Source: Paenibacillus sp. MBLB1832 (GTDB taxonomy: Bacteria; Bacillota; Bacilli; Paenibacillales; NBRC-103111). Taken from it: 64,000 nt of DNA. This document shows positions 1 through 8,840 of the stretch, piece after piece; the first letter of the stretch is position 1; the number at the start of each line of letters is the position of its first letter. Below the pieces are notes generated by a model. That model did no database searches and was not told the DNA's origin. It saw only the letters and a list, made by a program, of their open reading frames with translations. The translations under genes were made by a program, and so were the position numbers. Where the stretch lies: NCBI RefSeq assembly GCF_032271945.1, contig NZ_CP130319.1, forward strand, positions 2,995,001 to 3,059,000. Reading direction: 5' to 3'.

Positions 1-217
1 TGGAAACGCCTAAACCGACCAAAATGAGCGGCGTCGCCCGCGTTAACGTATTCGTCAGGAAGTACGTATTGCCGAAGGCGCCTTTCCACATCTGCGCATA
101 CGTATCCATCACGTTGCCGCCAATAAGTGAAATGGCAATCGCACCGCCGATGAGTCCGATGAGAACGGCAAGCAGCGGATGGAGCCAAGCGCTTAGTGGG
201 AAACGATTTTTAAGCAT
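1..217 (-). CDS. ABC transporter permease, BMP/nucleoside family (N-terminal 72 residues only)
   Basis: This is the start of an inner-membrane permease cut by the left window edge. The visible 72 residues begin MLKNRFPLSAWLHPL and run into a hydrophobic helix (LLAVLIGLIGGAIAISLIGG). They then read GNVMDTYAQMWKGAFGN and NTLTRATPLILVGLGVS, a pattern typical of the first permease of BmpA/Nup-type nucleoside importers. The ATG overlaps the last 8 bases of the upstream ATPase gene, so the two are translationally coupled. The role in import follows from the neighbours; the substrate is not shown by the sequence. Confidence 0.85.
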   Translation of the reverse strand, partial: MLKNRFPLSAWLHPLLAVLIGLIGGAIAISLIGGNVMDTYAQMWKGAFGNTYFLTNTLTRATPLILVGLGVS

Positions 218-1709
218 GTGATTCTCCCCCCGCCATCCATAAACTAATTTGTTCTTCCGTTGCGTGCTCCGCTGCAATTTCACCAGCAATTCGTCCTTCG
301 TACATCACCACAATGCGGTCGGATAGCTTCAGTATTTCCGTTAATTCAGAAGATACGAGCAAAATGGCACCTTGCTGATCGCGTTTGCGCAGCAATTCAT
401 CGTGAATGAGTTCCATGGCGCCGATATCTACACCGCGTGTCGGTTCAGCCGCAATAAGAAGCGGTTTCTGTTGCGCGAGTTCCCGAGCTACGATCAGTTT
501 CTGTAAATTTCCGCCTGACAAATACTTCACTTTAGCGTCCTGCGATCCTGCTTTAATTTGAAACTGACGAATAAAACCGCTCACCATCTCACGAAGTTGG
601 CCGCCTTGCAGAATACCACGACGACTTCGCGTTTTGTGATGGCCCATCATGCCATTCTCCAATACAGTCCCTTCCTTCGCTGCGCCCCACTGATATCGAT
701 CCTCTGGCACATGAGAGAGGCCAATCTCCCTGATTTCACGAACCGATTTGCCGTTGACGGGGTTCCCCAACAACCGAATCTCTCCTGCATCAATGCGTTG
801 AAGTCCTGAAATCGCTTGAATCAGCTCCGACTGCCCATTACCAGAAATCCCTGCGATTCCGACGATTTCACCTGCATGCACACGCAGATTTACCTTGTTT
901 AGAACAGGCTTACCTTTCTCACCAAGGATCGTGATGTCCGTCACTTGCAAGACAGTTTCTCCCACTGATACAGGTTTCTTGTTCATCGGCAGGAGATCTC
1001 GTCCTACCATTCGCTTTGAAAGCTCCTCAACGTTCGTTGACTTCGCTTCTAGAACACCGGTGACTTGTCCATCACGAAGAACCGTAATACGGTCTGCAAT
1101 TTCCATCACTTCATGCAGCTTGTGCGTGATGATAATGAAGCTCTTGCCTTGATCGGACAAGCTGCGCATGATCACCAGAAGTTCCTTCGCTTCCAGCGGC
1201 GTCAAGACCCCCGTAGGCTCATCCAGAATAATAATGTCTGCACCTTGATACAAGACCTTCAAGATTTCCACGCGTTGCTGCAATCCCACTGGCATATCTG
1301 CAACCTTCTTCTGCGGATCGATCGGTAACCGAAACTTCGCGCAGAGCGCCTCTACTTGTTTAACCGCTTCTGCGCGGTCAAATGCCAGGCCAGACTTCGG
1401 TTCATTACCGATCACGATATTTTCCGCCACGGTGAATGATGGGAATAGCATGAAATGTTGATGAACCATGCCAATGCGATGACGAATAGCCTCCGTCGGA
1501 TTCGAGAACACGACAGGTGTGCCATTCAGCAGGATGCTGCCTTCCGTTGGCTGCTCCATGCCGTACAAGATTCGCATCAGCGTTGTTTTACCAGCGCCAT
1601 TTTCCCCAACAAGTGCATGAATCTCACCTTGCCGCAACGAGAAATCAACGTTGGCATTCGCTGTTAAATTGCCATATGTTTTCGTAATTTGACGCATCTG
1701 AAGCAGCAT
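210..1709 (-). CDS. BMP-family ABC transporter, two-domain ATP-binding protein
   Basis: A 499-residue fused double ATPase of the sugar/nucleoside (RbsA/NupO-like) type that powers uptake through the permease downstream. Domain 1 has Walker A GENGAGKTT near residue 35, a signature-like PVGLQQRVEIL and Walker B IIILDEPTGVLTP. Domain 2 has the degenerate GISGNGQSE loop, the signature YLSGGNLQK and AAEPTRGVD. Degenerate second-site loops are normal in this family. It lies between the lipoprotein gene (96-base gap containing a hairpin) and the permease (8-base overlap), so the order is SBP-ATPase-permease. Nucleoside specificity is inferred from the family. Confidence 0.93.
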   Translation of the reverse strand: MLLQMRQITKTYGNLTANANVDFSLRQGEIHALVGENGAGKTTLMRILYGMEQPTEGSILLNGTPVVFSNPTEAIRHRIGMVHQHFMLFPSFTVAENIVIGNEPKSGLAFDRAEAVKQVEALCAKFRLPIDPQKKVADMPVGLQQRVEILKVLYQGADIIILDEPTGVLTPLEAKELLVIMRSLSDQGKSFIIITHKLHEVMEIADRITVLRDGQVTGVLEAKSTNVEELSKRMVGRDLLPMNKKPVSVGETVLQVTDITILGEKGKPVLNKVNLRVHAGEIVGIAGISGNGQSELIQAISGLQRIDAGEIRLLGNPVNGKSVREIREIGLSHVPEDRYQWGAAKEGTVLENGMMGHHKTRSRRGILQGGQLREMVSGFIRQFQIKAGSQDAKVKYLSGGNLQKLIVARELAQQKPLLIAAEPTRGVDIGAMELIHDELLRKRDQQGAILLVSSELTEILKLSDRIVVMYEGRIAGEIAAEHATEEQISLWMAGGESHA

Positions 1710-1742
1710 AACGGTTAATCGCTCCTCTATCTAGACATGCGG

Positions 1743-1770
1743 AAACTGTTTACGTCACCGTAAACAGTCT
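1743..1770 (-). other. Intercistronic stem-loop between binding protein and ATPase genes
   Basis: A 10-base perfect stem (ACTGTTTACG / CGTAAACAGT) with a 4-base loop lies in the gap between the lipoprotein and ATPase genes. No U-tract follows on either strand, so it is not a full terminator. Such hairpins often protect the abundant binding-protein message or reduce read-through in ABC operons; that role is inferred here. Confidence 0.6.
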
Positions 1771-1805
1771 CCAGGGTCAACATGATATGATGGTGTTTCT
1801 TTTTC

Positions 1806-2837
1806 TTATTTAACCGGATTCTCAACTTTGATTTTACCAGATACGATATCTTCACGAATCGCTTTTACTTTCGTAACAATATCTTGTCCAATGAACGGAC
1901 TTAATGCGGATTTGCTGTCTTTCGTTACGAATGTTAGACCTACGCCGTCTTCTTTCAAGCCATAGTCAACAGCACCAAATTTAAACGAACCCGTAACGAA
2001 ATCCTTTACCGTTTGGTAAGCAACTGCATCTGTTCCTTTCAATTGAGAAAGGACGATATGCTGTGGATCTGTCACGGTACGGTCGATATCTTGACCTGAT
2101 GTAAAGAAGCCTTTCTCTTTCGCCGCTTCAAATACACCCAAATCGCCCACGGCAGAAGCACCCGCAATGAAATCCGCGCCTTGCGCGAATTGTGTCAACG
2201 CTAATTCTTTCGCTTTCGCAGGATCCGTGAAGCTTCCTACGTAGTTAACGATCAATTTCGCGTTTGGATTCGTTGATTTTAACCCTTCTTGGAAACCAAC
2301 TGTGTACTTTTTGATCAATGGAATATCAACTGCCGCGACCATACCCACGATATTTTTCTTCGTTGCCAAACCGGCTGCCGCCCCTAGCAAGTAGGATGCT
2401 TCATGCTCGCGGAATACGACGCTGCGAACGTTTGGAAGATCCACAACTGTGTCAATAATCGCGAAGGATTTTTTCGGATTCTCTGCTGCCACTTTTTTTA
2501 ACGCATCTTCGGATTCGAAGGAGCTTGTAATGATCAAATCATAATTATCAGCAACGGCTGCGCGCAAGTTTTGTTCAATCGCACTTGCATCCGTAGATTC
2601 TACTGTTTTTACGTTAACGCCAAATTCTTTAGCCGCACGTTTCACACCTTCATCTTCTTGCGCGAAAAATGGGTTCAAACCGATTTTCTCTGGGGTAATA
2701 AGAATGATCTTCTTGTCTGATTTCGCTGCAGCTGCCTTCGTTGCCTCAGCACTTGGGCTTGCTGTGTCTGTCTTTGCTGTTGCACATCCTGTTAGTAGTA
2801 CCGAAACGGCAAAAATGGAAATTAACGCTTTTTTCAT
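1806..2837 (-). CDS. BMP-family ABC transporter substrate-binding lipoprotein
   Basis: A 343-residue extracellular binding protein. The N-terminus is a lipoprotein signal: MKKALISIFAVSVLLTGC with lipobox LLTGC, then a Ser/Thr/Ala linker. The mature part fits the basic membrane protein (BMP/PnrA-like) fold: DNYDLIITSSFESEDALKKVA, RSVVFREHEASYLLGAAAGL, GADFIAGASAVGDLGVFEAA and FTSGQDIDRT. Family members bind purine nucleosides or related ligands. It is the first gene of the operon, with a start preceded by a GGGGAGAG ribosome site. The ligand is not determined by sequence. Confidence 0.93.
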   Translation of the reverse strand: MKKALISIFAVSVLLTGCATAKTDTASPSAEATKAAAAKSDKKIILITPEKIGLNPFFAQEDEGVKRAAKEFGVNVKTVESTDASAIEQNLRAAVADNYDLIITSSFESEDALKKVAAENPKKSFAIIDTVVDLPNVRSVVFREHEASYLLGAAAGLATKKNIVGMVAAVDIPLIKKYTVGFQEGLKSTNPNAKLIVNYVGSFTDPAKAKELALTQFAQGADFIAGASAVGDLGVFEAAKEKGFFTSGQDIDRTVTDPQHIVLSQLKGTDAVAYQTVKDFVTGSFKFGAVDYGLKEDGVGLTFVTKDSKSALSPFIGQDIVTKVKAIREDIVSGKIKVENPVK

Positions 2838-2871
2838 TGGTGTGATTCTCTCCCCTGTTGTTTATATATAC

Positions 2872-2912
2872 TTCGTTCGAATTTCCGAAAAGTCGATGAA
2901 TATTTGAACGAA
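2872..2912. promoter_or_regulatory. Inverted repeat upstream of BMP operon
   Basis: TTCGTTC at 2872-2878 is repeated inverted as GAACGAA at 2906-2912, between the binding-protein gene and an AT-rich stretch containing TATAAT-like sequence. It is placed like an operator. The CGAAC core loosely resembles a PurR box, but the match is incomplete, so no regulator is assigned. Confidence 0.3.
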
Positions 2913-2950
2913 TGTCAATTATTATACTATATTGTCGAATGAGTATCCAT

Positions 2951-2990
2951 AAAAAAATGAGAAAACCCCTCTCCATTTGAGGAGAAGGGC
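2951..2990 (-). terminator. Rho-independent terminator
   Basis: On the minus strand CCCTTCTCC loops through TCAAAT to GGAGAGGGG, followed by TTTTCTC and a run of seven T. It closes the short reading frame at 3037-3114 and separates it from the BMP operon. Confidence 0.75.
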
Positions 2991-3036
2991 ACACTTTCGC
3001 CTATTTTTACATGCAGCCAGCTGCTGCACGGTACGG

Positions 3037-3114
3037 TCACTTGCGGCTCTGGCAACGGTACGCCACAGAAAATAATAACGGTTTATAGGTGAAATAGATT
3101 GTATCTACATTCAT
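3037..3114 (-). pseudogene. Possible remnant of an ECF sigma factor (25 codons)
   Basis: An ATG preceded by a near-perfect AAAGGAG ribosome site opens a 25-residue peptide, MNVDTIYFTYKPLLFSVAYR followed by CQSRK and TGA. The segment YKPLLFSVAYR looks like region 2.1 at the very N-terminus of SigJ-type ECF sigma factors, after which the family would continue with RMLGS. Here the frame stops and a terminator follows, so the rest of the gene seems to be missing. A genuine small peptide is the alternative. Confidence 0.4.
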
Positions 3115-3209
3115 ATTGGGAAACTCCTTTCGTAAGCGTTGTTGCCGGACCCTATTACCCTTTCTTCTATTGACAATTAAGCAGACGATTTTGTGACACC
3201 TATTCGGAT

Positions 3210-3636
3210 TTACCCACCAAACAAAGTGTCTAAAACACTGCCTAATTTCCCAGTTTTGTGACCTCGCAGCACGTCAGGATCAAAAACTTCAACAAACCCG
3301 CATTGCCTGCATGAAACAAAAAGATAATGATGATGCTGAATATCGAAAAGTTTGCTGAATCCCGTGCCAGTCATAGCTACTTCATTGACGTTGCACTCTG
3401 TATGCTTACACTTTGAGCAGGAGAAACGCTGTGAGATGATTTCTTCTAAGCTTAAATTATTAAGCTCTTCTTCTTCCCAAGTATCGGTTTCTTGCTTATT
3501 CAACTCATCGAAAGAATCAACTTCATCTTCCTTCTCTGATACGTTCAAATGATGATGATACACCTCTTGCTTGCAACTCGGACAAACATCGTTCACTAGT
3601 TCCATCTGATCCTGACACCATGGACATTCAACCATC
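3210..3636 (-). CDS. Zn-ribbon protein with DUF2082-like C-terminal domain
   Basis: About 141 residues from the chosen start (ATG at 3636, ribosome site GGGAGG 7 bases upstream); the open frame extends further upstream without a ribosome site. The N-terminus has CPWCQDQ...CPSC, one zinc knuckle. An acidic linker (EDEVDSFDELNKQETDTWEEEE) follows. The C-terminal part has FSCSKCKH, MTGTGFSKLFDIQ, VSCRQCGF and GSVLDTLFGG, the pattern of the DUF2082 Zn-ribbon family. The family is annotated as nucleic-acid-binding, but function is unproven. Confidence 0.75.
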
Positions 3637-3817
3637 GTGGTCCTCCCTTCGTCTAGGCCCGAATATTCTCTTCCATACATTACCATCCTCCGCTTCTCTA
3701 TAGCAACTGATCGTTTGCAATATCGTGGGATAAGGCATTTCATATCAGTGAACTTGTCCCCTGATACGTGACATGAGACAATAGAAATAAGTACATGAAA
3801 CATGGAGGCGATTCACG

Positions 3818-4879
3818 ATGTCTGAACAATCTACAACCATGGAAATTGGGATTAGCACCTTTCTAGAAACTACACCGGATTTACAAACAGGAGCCATCAT
3901 GAGTCATGCCGAGCGTTTGCGAAACGCTGTTGAAGAAATTGTGCTAGCCGATCAGGTCGGATTAGATGTATACGGTATCGGTGAGCATCATCGTGCGGAT
4001 TATGCAGGCACATCACCTGCCGTTGTGTTAGCTGCTGCGGCTTCCGTTACGAAGCGCATTCGACTTACCAGTGCAGTAACCGTGCTTTCTTCGGATGATC
4101 CTGTTCGGGTGTATCAAGCTTTCTCCACGTTGGATGGATTATCAAATGGTCGAGCCGAAATTATGGCAGGACGCGGATCGTTCATTGAATCCTTTCCATT
4201 ATTCGGATACAGTTTGGATGATTACAACGAGTTATTTGAGGAAAAATTGGACCTTTTACTGAAAATCCGTGAGTCCGAAAAAGTCTCCTGGCAAGGCAAT
4301 TTCCGACCGGACATTCCCAATCTTGGCGTGTATCCAAGATCTGTTCAGAGTCCGCTGCCCGTATGGATTGCCAGCGGAGGTAATTCAGAATCCGCCATAC
4401 GCGCCGGATTGCTCGGCCTTCCAATCGCCTTCGCCATCATAGGCGGAATGCCGGAAAGCTTTGCACCGCTTGTTGCCCTATATAAAGAAGCCGCGCGTCA
4501 GGCTGGACACAATCCCGACACGCTGCAAATCGCGACGCATTCGCATGGTTTCATCAGCGACACATCGGATCGTGCCGCTGAACTGTTCTTCGCGCCTACG
4601 CAAGCGCAGATGAATGTCATCGGCCGGGAGCGCGGCTGGAGCCAGCCTTATTCCCGCGCGACGTTCGATGCAGCTCGCAGCATGCGCGGCGCGCTCTATG
4701 TCGGCGACTCCGAATACGTAGCAGAGAAGATCCTCCTTCTACGCAAAAACTTAGGTGTGACGCGGTTCTTTCTTCACCTCAATGTAGGGACGATGCCGCA
4801 TCGTGAAATGCTGCATGCGATCGAGCTGCTCGGCACGAAAGTCGCGCCGATTGTGCGTAAGGAGCTAGCGAAAGGCTAG
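3818..4879 (+). CDS. LLM-class flavin-dependent oxidoreductase (luciferase-like)
   Basis: A 353-residue TIM-barrel protein of the bacterial luciferase-like family, expected to use reduced flavin. Family features include the N-terminal strand [14 protein letters not shown], the [21 protein letters not shown] segment, [39 protein letters not shown] and PVWIASGGN. The start has GGAGG 8 bases upstream. A possible sigma-A promoter is TTGTCC (3754-3759), 17 bases, GACAAT (3777-3782). It is transcribed alone and divergent from the Zn-ribbon gene. Substrate unknown. Confidence 0.88.
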   Translation: MSEQSTTMEIGISTFLETTPDLQTGAIMSHAERLRNAVEEIVLADQVGLDVYGIGEHHRADYAGTSPAVVLAAAASVTKRIRLTSAVTVLSSDDPVRVYQAFSTLDGLSNGRAEIMAGRGSFIESFPLFGYSLDDYNELFEEKLDLLLKIRESEKVSWQGNFRPDIPNLGVYPRSVQSPLPVWIASGGNSESAIRAGLLGLPIAFAIIGGMPESFAPLVALYKEAARQAGHNPDTLQIATHSHGFISDTSDRAAELFFAPTQAQMNVIGRERGWSQPYSRATFDAARSMRGALYVGDSEYVAEKILLLRKNLGVTRFFLHLNVGTMPHREMLHAIELLGTKVAPIVRKELAKG

Positions 4880-4884
4880 TACTT

Positions 4885-4920
4885 GGGACGCAGCGGGTTA
4901 ATCGACTTTTTCGACTAACT
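4885..4920. repeat. Dispersed palindromic repeat, copy A
   Basis: GGGACGCAGCGG is followed by the imperfect palindrome GTTAATCGA-ctttt-TCGACTAAC (4897-4919). The same two modules recur at 26311-26386. This copy lies in the 3' flank of the luciferase-like gene just before its terminator. Confidence 0.7.
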
Positions 4921-4929
4921 CACTCAAAC

Positions 4930-4970
4930 AAAAACCTAGCCCGCGGCACCACACCGCTGACTAGGTTTTT
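4930..4970. terminator. Bidirectional terminator between convergent genes
   Basis: AAAAACCTAG pairs with CTAGGTTTTT, with an inner GCGG/CCGC stem. U-rich tails form on both strands, serving the oxidoreductase (+) and the alpha/beta hydrolase (-). Confidence 0.85.
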
Positions 4971-5027
4971 CCATCTAGATATATTGTTCCACTCTGAGAC
5001 ATCACTATAACGCTTTCCTTGTCATCC

Positions 5028-5810
5028 CTATCCAACAAAGTGCATCAAAATTTGATTAAAGCGGTCGCGCTCCTCCCAGAATCCGCCATGTCCGCTGTAG
5101 TGAAAAGGAACAAGCCGAGAATGCGGTATTTGCTTATTCATCTCAAGCGCTTGCTGATACGGAATAACATGGTCATGAATGCCATGCACAATGAGCGTTG
5201 GAGCTTCAATACGGCTTAAATCGGCAGATACGTTCTCATCCCGAAGCATACGAATGACGGCGGCCGTTGACCAGCTGGCAGCCTCAAGTCCCATCTGGAC
5301 AAACCAATCCGAGAATCTCGGCGTAATGTACTGGAAGAAGAATTGGTCCGTCACATTTTGCAGCATCGCAGGGCGATCATTCGCATTTTCATACAGGAAC
5401 TTTCTTGCAGTTTCAGGTGTAAAGCCGATTGGTGCTGCCGCATCGATTAACACAAGCTTCTCAACCCCATGACCGTGGTATTTAGACATGTAACGAATCG
5501 CTATAGCGCCGCCGGTCGAATGTCCTGCTAGTGTAATACCGTCAAGCTTCAAGGTTTGGATGACCGAGTATAAATCATCTGCTAAGCGATCATAGTTGTA
5601 CCCGTCATATGGTTTATCGGATTGTCCGAACCCTCGCCAGTCCAACCCGATACAGCGGTATCCCTGTGCAGGCAGCACATTGAATTGATACTCAAATTGG
5701 GAATGGGAAAGCGGCCATCCGTGAATAAACAGGATGGTTCGTTTTCCTTTTGGATTTACATCTTCAACAAACAATTTCACGCCCTCTTCGACCTGAACAT
5801 AATACCCCAT
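5028..5810 (-). CDS. Alpha/beta hydrolase
   Basis: 260 residues from ATG 5810 (GGAGG 8 bases upstream; an upstream in-frame ATG lacks a site). Features of the alpha/beta-hydrolase fold: oxyanion loop ILFIHGWPLSHSQFEYQ, DWRGFGQSDKP, nucleophile elbow LAGHSTGGAIAIRY (Ser), acid IVHGIHDHVIP (Asp) and base YSGHGGFWE (His). The layout is like non-haem chloroperoxidases and related esterases. No signal peptide, so cytoplasmic. The true substrate cannot be read from sequence. Confidence 0.9.
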   Translation of the reverse strand: MGYYVQVEEGVKLFVEDVNPKGKRTILFIHGWPLSHSQFEYQFNVLPAQGYRCIGLDWRGFGQSDKPYDGYNYDRLADDLYSVIQTLKLDGITLAGHSTGGAIAIRYMSKYHGHGVEKLVLIDAAAPIGFTPETARKFLYENANDRPAMLQNVTDQFFFQYITPRFSDWFVQMGLEAASWSTAAVIRMLRDENVSADLSRIEAPTLIVHGIHDHVIPYQQALEMNKQIPHSRLVPFHYSGHGGFWEERDRFNQILMHFVG

Positions 5811-5898
5811 GGTTGACGCCTCCGAAAAGAAATTCACATCTATCCGATAGGGTATTCAGCTAGGCGAATATCGGTGCGCGGGCAGGTTAGCGTATCCA

Positions 5899-6072
5899 TT
5901 ACTCTGGTTTTTGGTGATTCGTGTACACACCGACGACAGAAAGAATCGCAGCTACACCATTTGCAACCGCATTCACAGTCTCATCTGTAAGCAGAGTAAC
6001 GCCGAATGCATCCAGAATCAATTTTGCTGCTCCTAATAATCCTAATGCTAATGTGTAATAGTTCGTTTTCAA
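5899..6072 (-). CDS. Small holin-like membrane protein
   Basis: 57 residues starting at a TTG, placed 9 bases after AGAAAGGTGGTGA, an almost perfect anti-16S match; GTG codons upstream overlap that site and are unlikely starts. The peptide is KTNYYTLALGLLGAAKLILD, then a polar turn (TLLTDETVNA), a second helix (VANGVAAILSVVGVYT) and a charged tail NHQKPE. This resembles small phage holins. No other phage gene is nearby, so it may be a domesticated membrane protein. Confidence 0.6.
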   Translation of the reverse strand: MKTNYYTLALGLLGAAKLILDAFGVTLLTDETVNAVANGVAAILSVVGVYTNHQKPE

Positions 6073-6160
6073 AAGTCTCACCACCTTTCTGCTGCAGATA
6101 CTACAGTGTATGTGAGACTAGCTACTCTCGACCTGACGAATGGCAGCCATCCAAACGCAC

Positions 6161-6193
6161 AAAAAAATGCTGCACCCCACTGGGGTACAGCAT
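6161..6193 (-). terminator. Rho-independent terminator of the SLH gene
   Basis: On the minus strand ATGCTGTACCCC loops through AGT to GGGGTGCAGCAT and runs into seven T. It lies 18 bases after the SLH-protein stop codon. Confidence 0.9.
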
Positions 6194-6210
6194 AAACCAT
6201 TTTACACGTC

Positions 6211-7107
6211 TTATTTACTCGCTTCTGCGATCACTTTATAGACCGATGACACATACGTGACTGCCTTCGCTTCCGTTATGACTTGCGGATACATCATATC
6301 CGGTTCTGGATTGCGTAAAGAATAGCGGACAACCGCTTGCCCATCCTCTTGAAATTGAATACTGTCAATGACGAGCCCGTAGCCCCCATTCGGCTTCATG
6401 CCGCGCGAAAGCGTCACTTTGTTCACGTCTTCATTCACTTTCTCAATGGAAACACTAACTACTTCTTCTTGGGGTACCTGCCTATGTTTTTCCAGCACTT
6501 GAATGGCGTTATAGAGCCAAGTCGCGGCTTCTCCTCGTGTAAGTTCGCCCTTTGGATTGAATTTACCGTCTCCATCCAGAGCGGTAATTTTGTACAGCAG
6601 CAAGCGCTGAATCGTACCTTGATCGTCTACCGTCAATTGATCTTCATCCTTGATGGGGATATACATTTTGACAAGCGGGAACTGCCCTTTTGTCTCCAAT
6701 GCTTGAACTAACAGATGGCCAAACTGTTCACGCGTGATCGTTGCGTTCGGATTCACATCCTTCGGGATGTCAAGGTTGTGATAGTGTGCAATGATGAAAG
6801 CATCTGCATACCAGGCATCATTCGGGATATTCGTATAGCTATCTGAGGCTAACGGCTGTTTGATGAAACGAATGTGATCCAAATTCAAATTCAAGCCTTT
6901 GACGATCATTTGCACACTCTGAGCATAACTAATTTTACCTTTTGGCACAAAATGCTCAGAATCAAATCCGCTGACGATCCCCCGTTCTTTCAACGTTAGA
7001 ATCGCATGGGCCTGTCCTTCTTCAAGGTCAGTAAATGCATACGCAGATCCTAAAGTTAAAGAGCTGCATAACAAGACTGAAAGCGCGACAGCTGTTAGTT
7101 TTTTCAT
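6211..7107 (-). CDS. Secreted SLH-domain protein with PrcB-like C-terminus
   Basis: 298 residues from ATG 7107 (GAGAGGAG upstream). A signal peptide MKKLTAVALSVLLCSSLTLG ends near SAYA. Two to three S-layer-homology repeats follow: FTDLEEGQAHAILTLKERGI...FVPKGKISYAQSVQMIVKGL, YTNIPNDAWYADAFIIAH...ITREQFGHLLVQAL and GDGKFNPKGELTRGEAATWLYNAI. They anchor proteins to cell-wall polymers. The C-terminal ~90 residues (LSRGMKPNGGYGLVIDSI, VVRYSLRNPEPDMMYPQVIT) resemble the protease-complex PrcB_C domain. Wall-associated; activity unknown. Confidence 0.85.
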   Translation of the reverse strand: MKKLTAVALSVLLCSSLTLGSAYAFTDLEEGQAHAILTLKERGIVSGFDSEHFVPKGKISYAQSVQMIVKGLNLNLDHIRFIKQPLASDSYTNIPNDAWYADAFIIAHYHNLDIPKDVNPNATITREQFGHLLVQALETKGQFPLVKMYIPIKDEDQLTVDDQGTIQRLLLYKITALDGDGKFNPKGELTRGEAATWLYNAIQVLEKHRQVPQEEVVSVSIEKVNEDVNKVTLSRGMKPNGGYGLVIDSIQFQEDGQAVVRYSLRNPEPDMMYPQVITEAKAVTYVSSVYKVIAEASK

Positions 7108-7222
7108 AAGAAAACTCCTCTCTTTCGTCCAAGGATAATTAGAAATGGTAAGTTGGACCATTTGCCTTGATTACCCTTCAAACGTGAAGACCGGCCGAAA
7201 TGTTGCAATACGTGAACATCTT

Positions 7223-8773
7223 TTATAAGGACTGAAGGAGTTGCAGTAATGCCTGGGCATCTTCGTGCTCTGGGGATTGCACAAGGGTAGACTGTGCGAA
7301 ACGCATCGCTTGTTCATCTTCGCCTACTTCGTAATAACAGACCGCCATTTCGTAAAGTACACTCACATCTTGACCCAACTTTGGCTGCGTCCGCTCATAG
7401 TAGGGCAAGGCTTCCTTATACATCTCCATCTGGTATAACAATACCCCACACGCCAAGGCAACATCCGTGTTTCCATCCATAGGATAATAATGTACCCACA
7501 TCCGTTCAACTCCTTGCATAAGTGCCATCCATTCATGTTCTTTACCATCAGGAATTAACTCAATGAGACGCTTTGTACACGGAAGCAGAAATTGTGTATC
7601 ATAGCCGCTTAATCGCCACATCGCAAGAATCTGAGGCATCGTCATGGATGTGATCTGTGTATCCAACACTTCTTTTAGACTAAAAAAATCGTCTGGGCCG
7701 TACTGATTGACATACTTCTGGTAAGCCAGCTGGGTCAACCCATAGCTTTCAGGCTCCGGAGTTGCGAGCAAGACTCCCACGTTCAGATAGGTGTAGGGAT
7801 GTTGAGTAAATAAAGATTGGGCACCGCGAGACTCAAAGACCGATCGAAGGGCATGATAATTCGCCGTTAGCGAGAAGCTGCCATGATGAATGAGCTTAGG
7901 AGGTTCATTGAACTCCCAGCTTTCCAAGCGATGATCCCCTTTATCTGCGGTCAAGAGTACGAAGCCAGCTTTCGATAAAGCCTGCAAGCGAGTCAAGCAA
8001 GTTAATCCCACTTCAGGCAGCAAAATATGTGAATCCGTCATATGCTCGCGATACTCGTCCAATAGTTGACGGTACGGATACGCTTCATTGTTATAAATAT
8101 CATTTTTTACATACTCGTAACTCCCTACGACTTCTTTTAACTGATCAGATACACTTAATTGGCCAGCATCCGCTGGAAATTGCAAGGAAATTCGACAGTC
8201 GTATACTTGCCCATCTTCGACGTAAATCAATTCTTGCGGAATGCTATCGAAAAAATAATTCGCAAGCAGAACGAGCGGCTGTCTCAGCGAACCTTCGCGA
8301 ATTCGCCCTCCTGCATGCTGCAAGACGATCATGTGATCCTGAACCGCATCGAAGACGGCAAAATCTAATATCCCCCGCTCCACAAAAGGCGCGAAGGCGA
8401 CATGTTGCTGCCAGAAGGCAACATTTTTCGCTGCCAAATCGCTCATCACATACAAATAAGGCGGCAATGGAATCCCCGCAGTGTCGGTAAGCTTCGTTAA
8501 TTCCTGTAGCACATAAAAGGCAAACTGACCAGAACCCGCTCCCAACTCAAGAATAACGACGCGTTCTTTGACAAAACCATGTCTAGCTCGATCTTGCAGA
8601 AAACCGAATACCATCTCTGCATAGGCGGTCGCCATTACCCGATTGCTCGTAATATACTGAGGAACATCCCCGCTTTGCCAAGCGGCTTCTCCCGACTCTT
8701 CATAATATGTGCGCTGCAGATCCCAAATGGGCGCCTCACTAAATCGATATGTACGCTGCACTGCGTCTGACAT
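7223..8773 (-). CDS. Class I SAM methyltransferase with C-terminal TPR repeats
   Basis: 516 residues from ATG 8773 (MSDAVQRTY; TAGGTAG upstream); the longer frame to 8836 starts with a GTG without a ribosome site. SAM-binding motif I is VVILELGAGSGQFAFYVLQEL near residue 75, with YLYVMSDLAAKN after it. The residues around ANYFFDSIPQELIYVEDGQVYDC recall the Methyltransf_28/MidA layout. The last ~90 residues are TPR-like (ALACGVLLYQMEMYKEALPYYE, LYEMAVCYYEVGEDEQAMRFA). The methyl acceptor is unknown; the TPR tail suggests a protein partner. Confidence 0.72.
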   Translation of the reverse strand: MSDAVQRTYRFSEAPIWDLQRTYYEESGEAAWQSGDVPQYITSNRVMATAYAEMVFGFLQDRARHGFVKERVVILELGAGSGQFAFYVLQELTKLTDTAGIPLPPYLYVMSDLAAKNVAFWQQHVAFAPFVERGILDFAVFDAVQDHMIVLQHAGGRIREGSLRQPLVLLANYFFDSIPQELIYVEDGQVYDCRISLQFPADAGQLSVSDQLKEVVGSYEYVKNDIYNNEAYPYRQLLDEYREHMTDSHILLPEVGLTCLTRLQALSKAGFVLLTADKGDHRLESWEFNEPPKLIHHGSFSLTANYHALRSVFESRGAQSLFTQHPYTYLNVGVLLATPEPESYGLTQLAYQKYVNQYGPDDFFSLKEVLDTQITSMTMPQILAMWRLSGYDTQFLLPCTKRLIELIPDGKEHEWMALMQGVERMWVHYYPMDGNTDVALACGVLLYQMEMYKEALPYYERTQPKLGQDVSVLYEMAVCYYEVGEDEQAMRFAQSTLVQSPEHEDAQALLQLLQSL

Positions 8774-8840
8774 CCAACTACCTACTTCCTTTCCGAACAC
8801 ATTTCCAAGGGTGCTCCCCTCTATGTCGAGCCGCACGCGA

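Noticed and set aside
2872..2912. PurR box at the first BMP operon
   Set aside because: CGAAC core present but flanks deviate from the consensus; listed only as an inverted repeat.
3637..3803. N-terminal extension of the Zn-ribbon protein
   Set aside because: No ribosome site and no conserved pattern; overlaps the divergent promoter region.
5899..6072. Prophage at the holin-like gene
   Set aside because: No integrase, structural gene or att-like repeat in the neighbourhood.
8774..8836. Upstream GTG start for the methyltransferase-TPR gene
   Set aside because: The sequence before the GTG is pyrimidine-rich (TCCTCC) with no ribosome site; the internal ATG has one.
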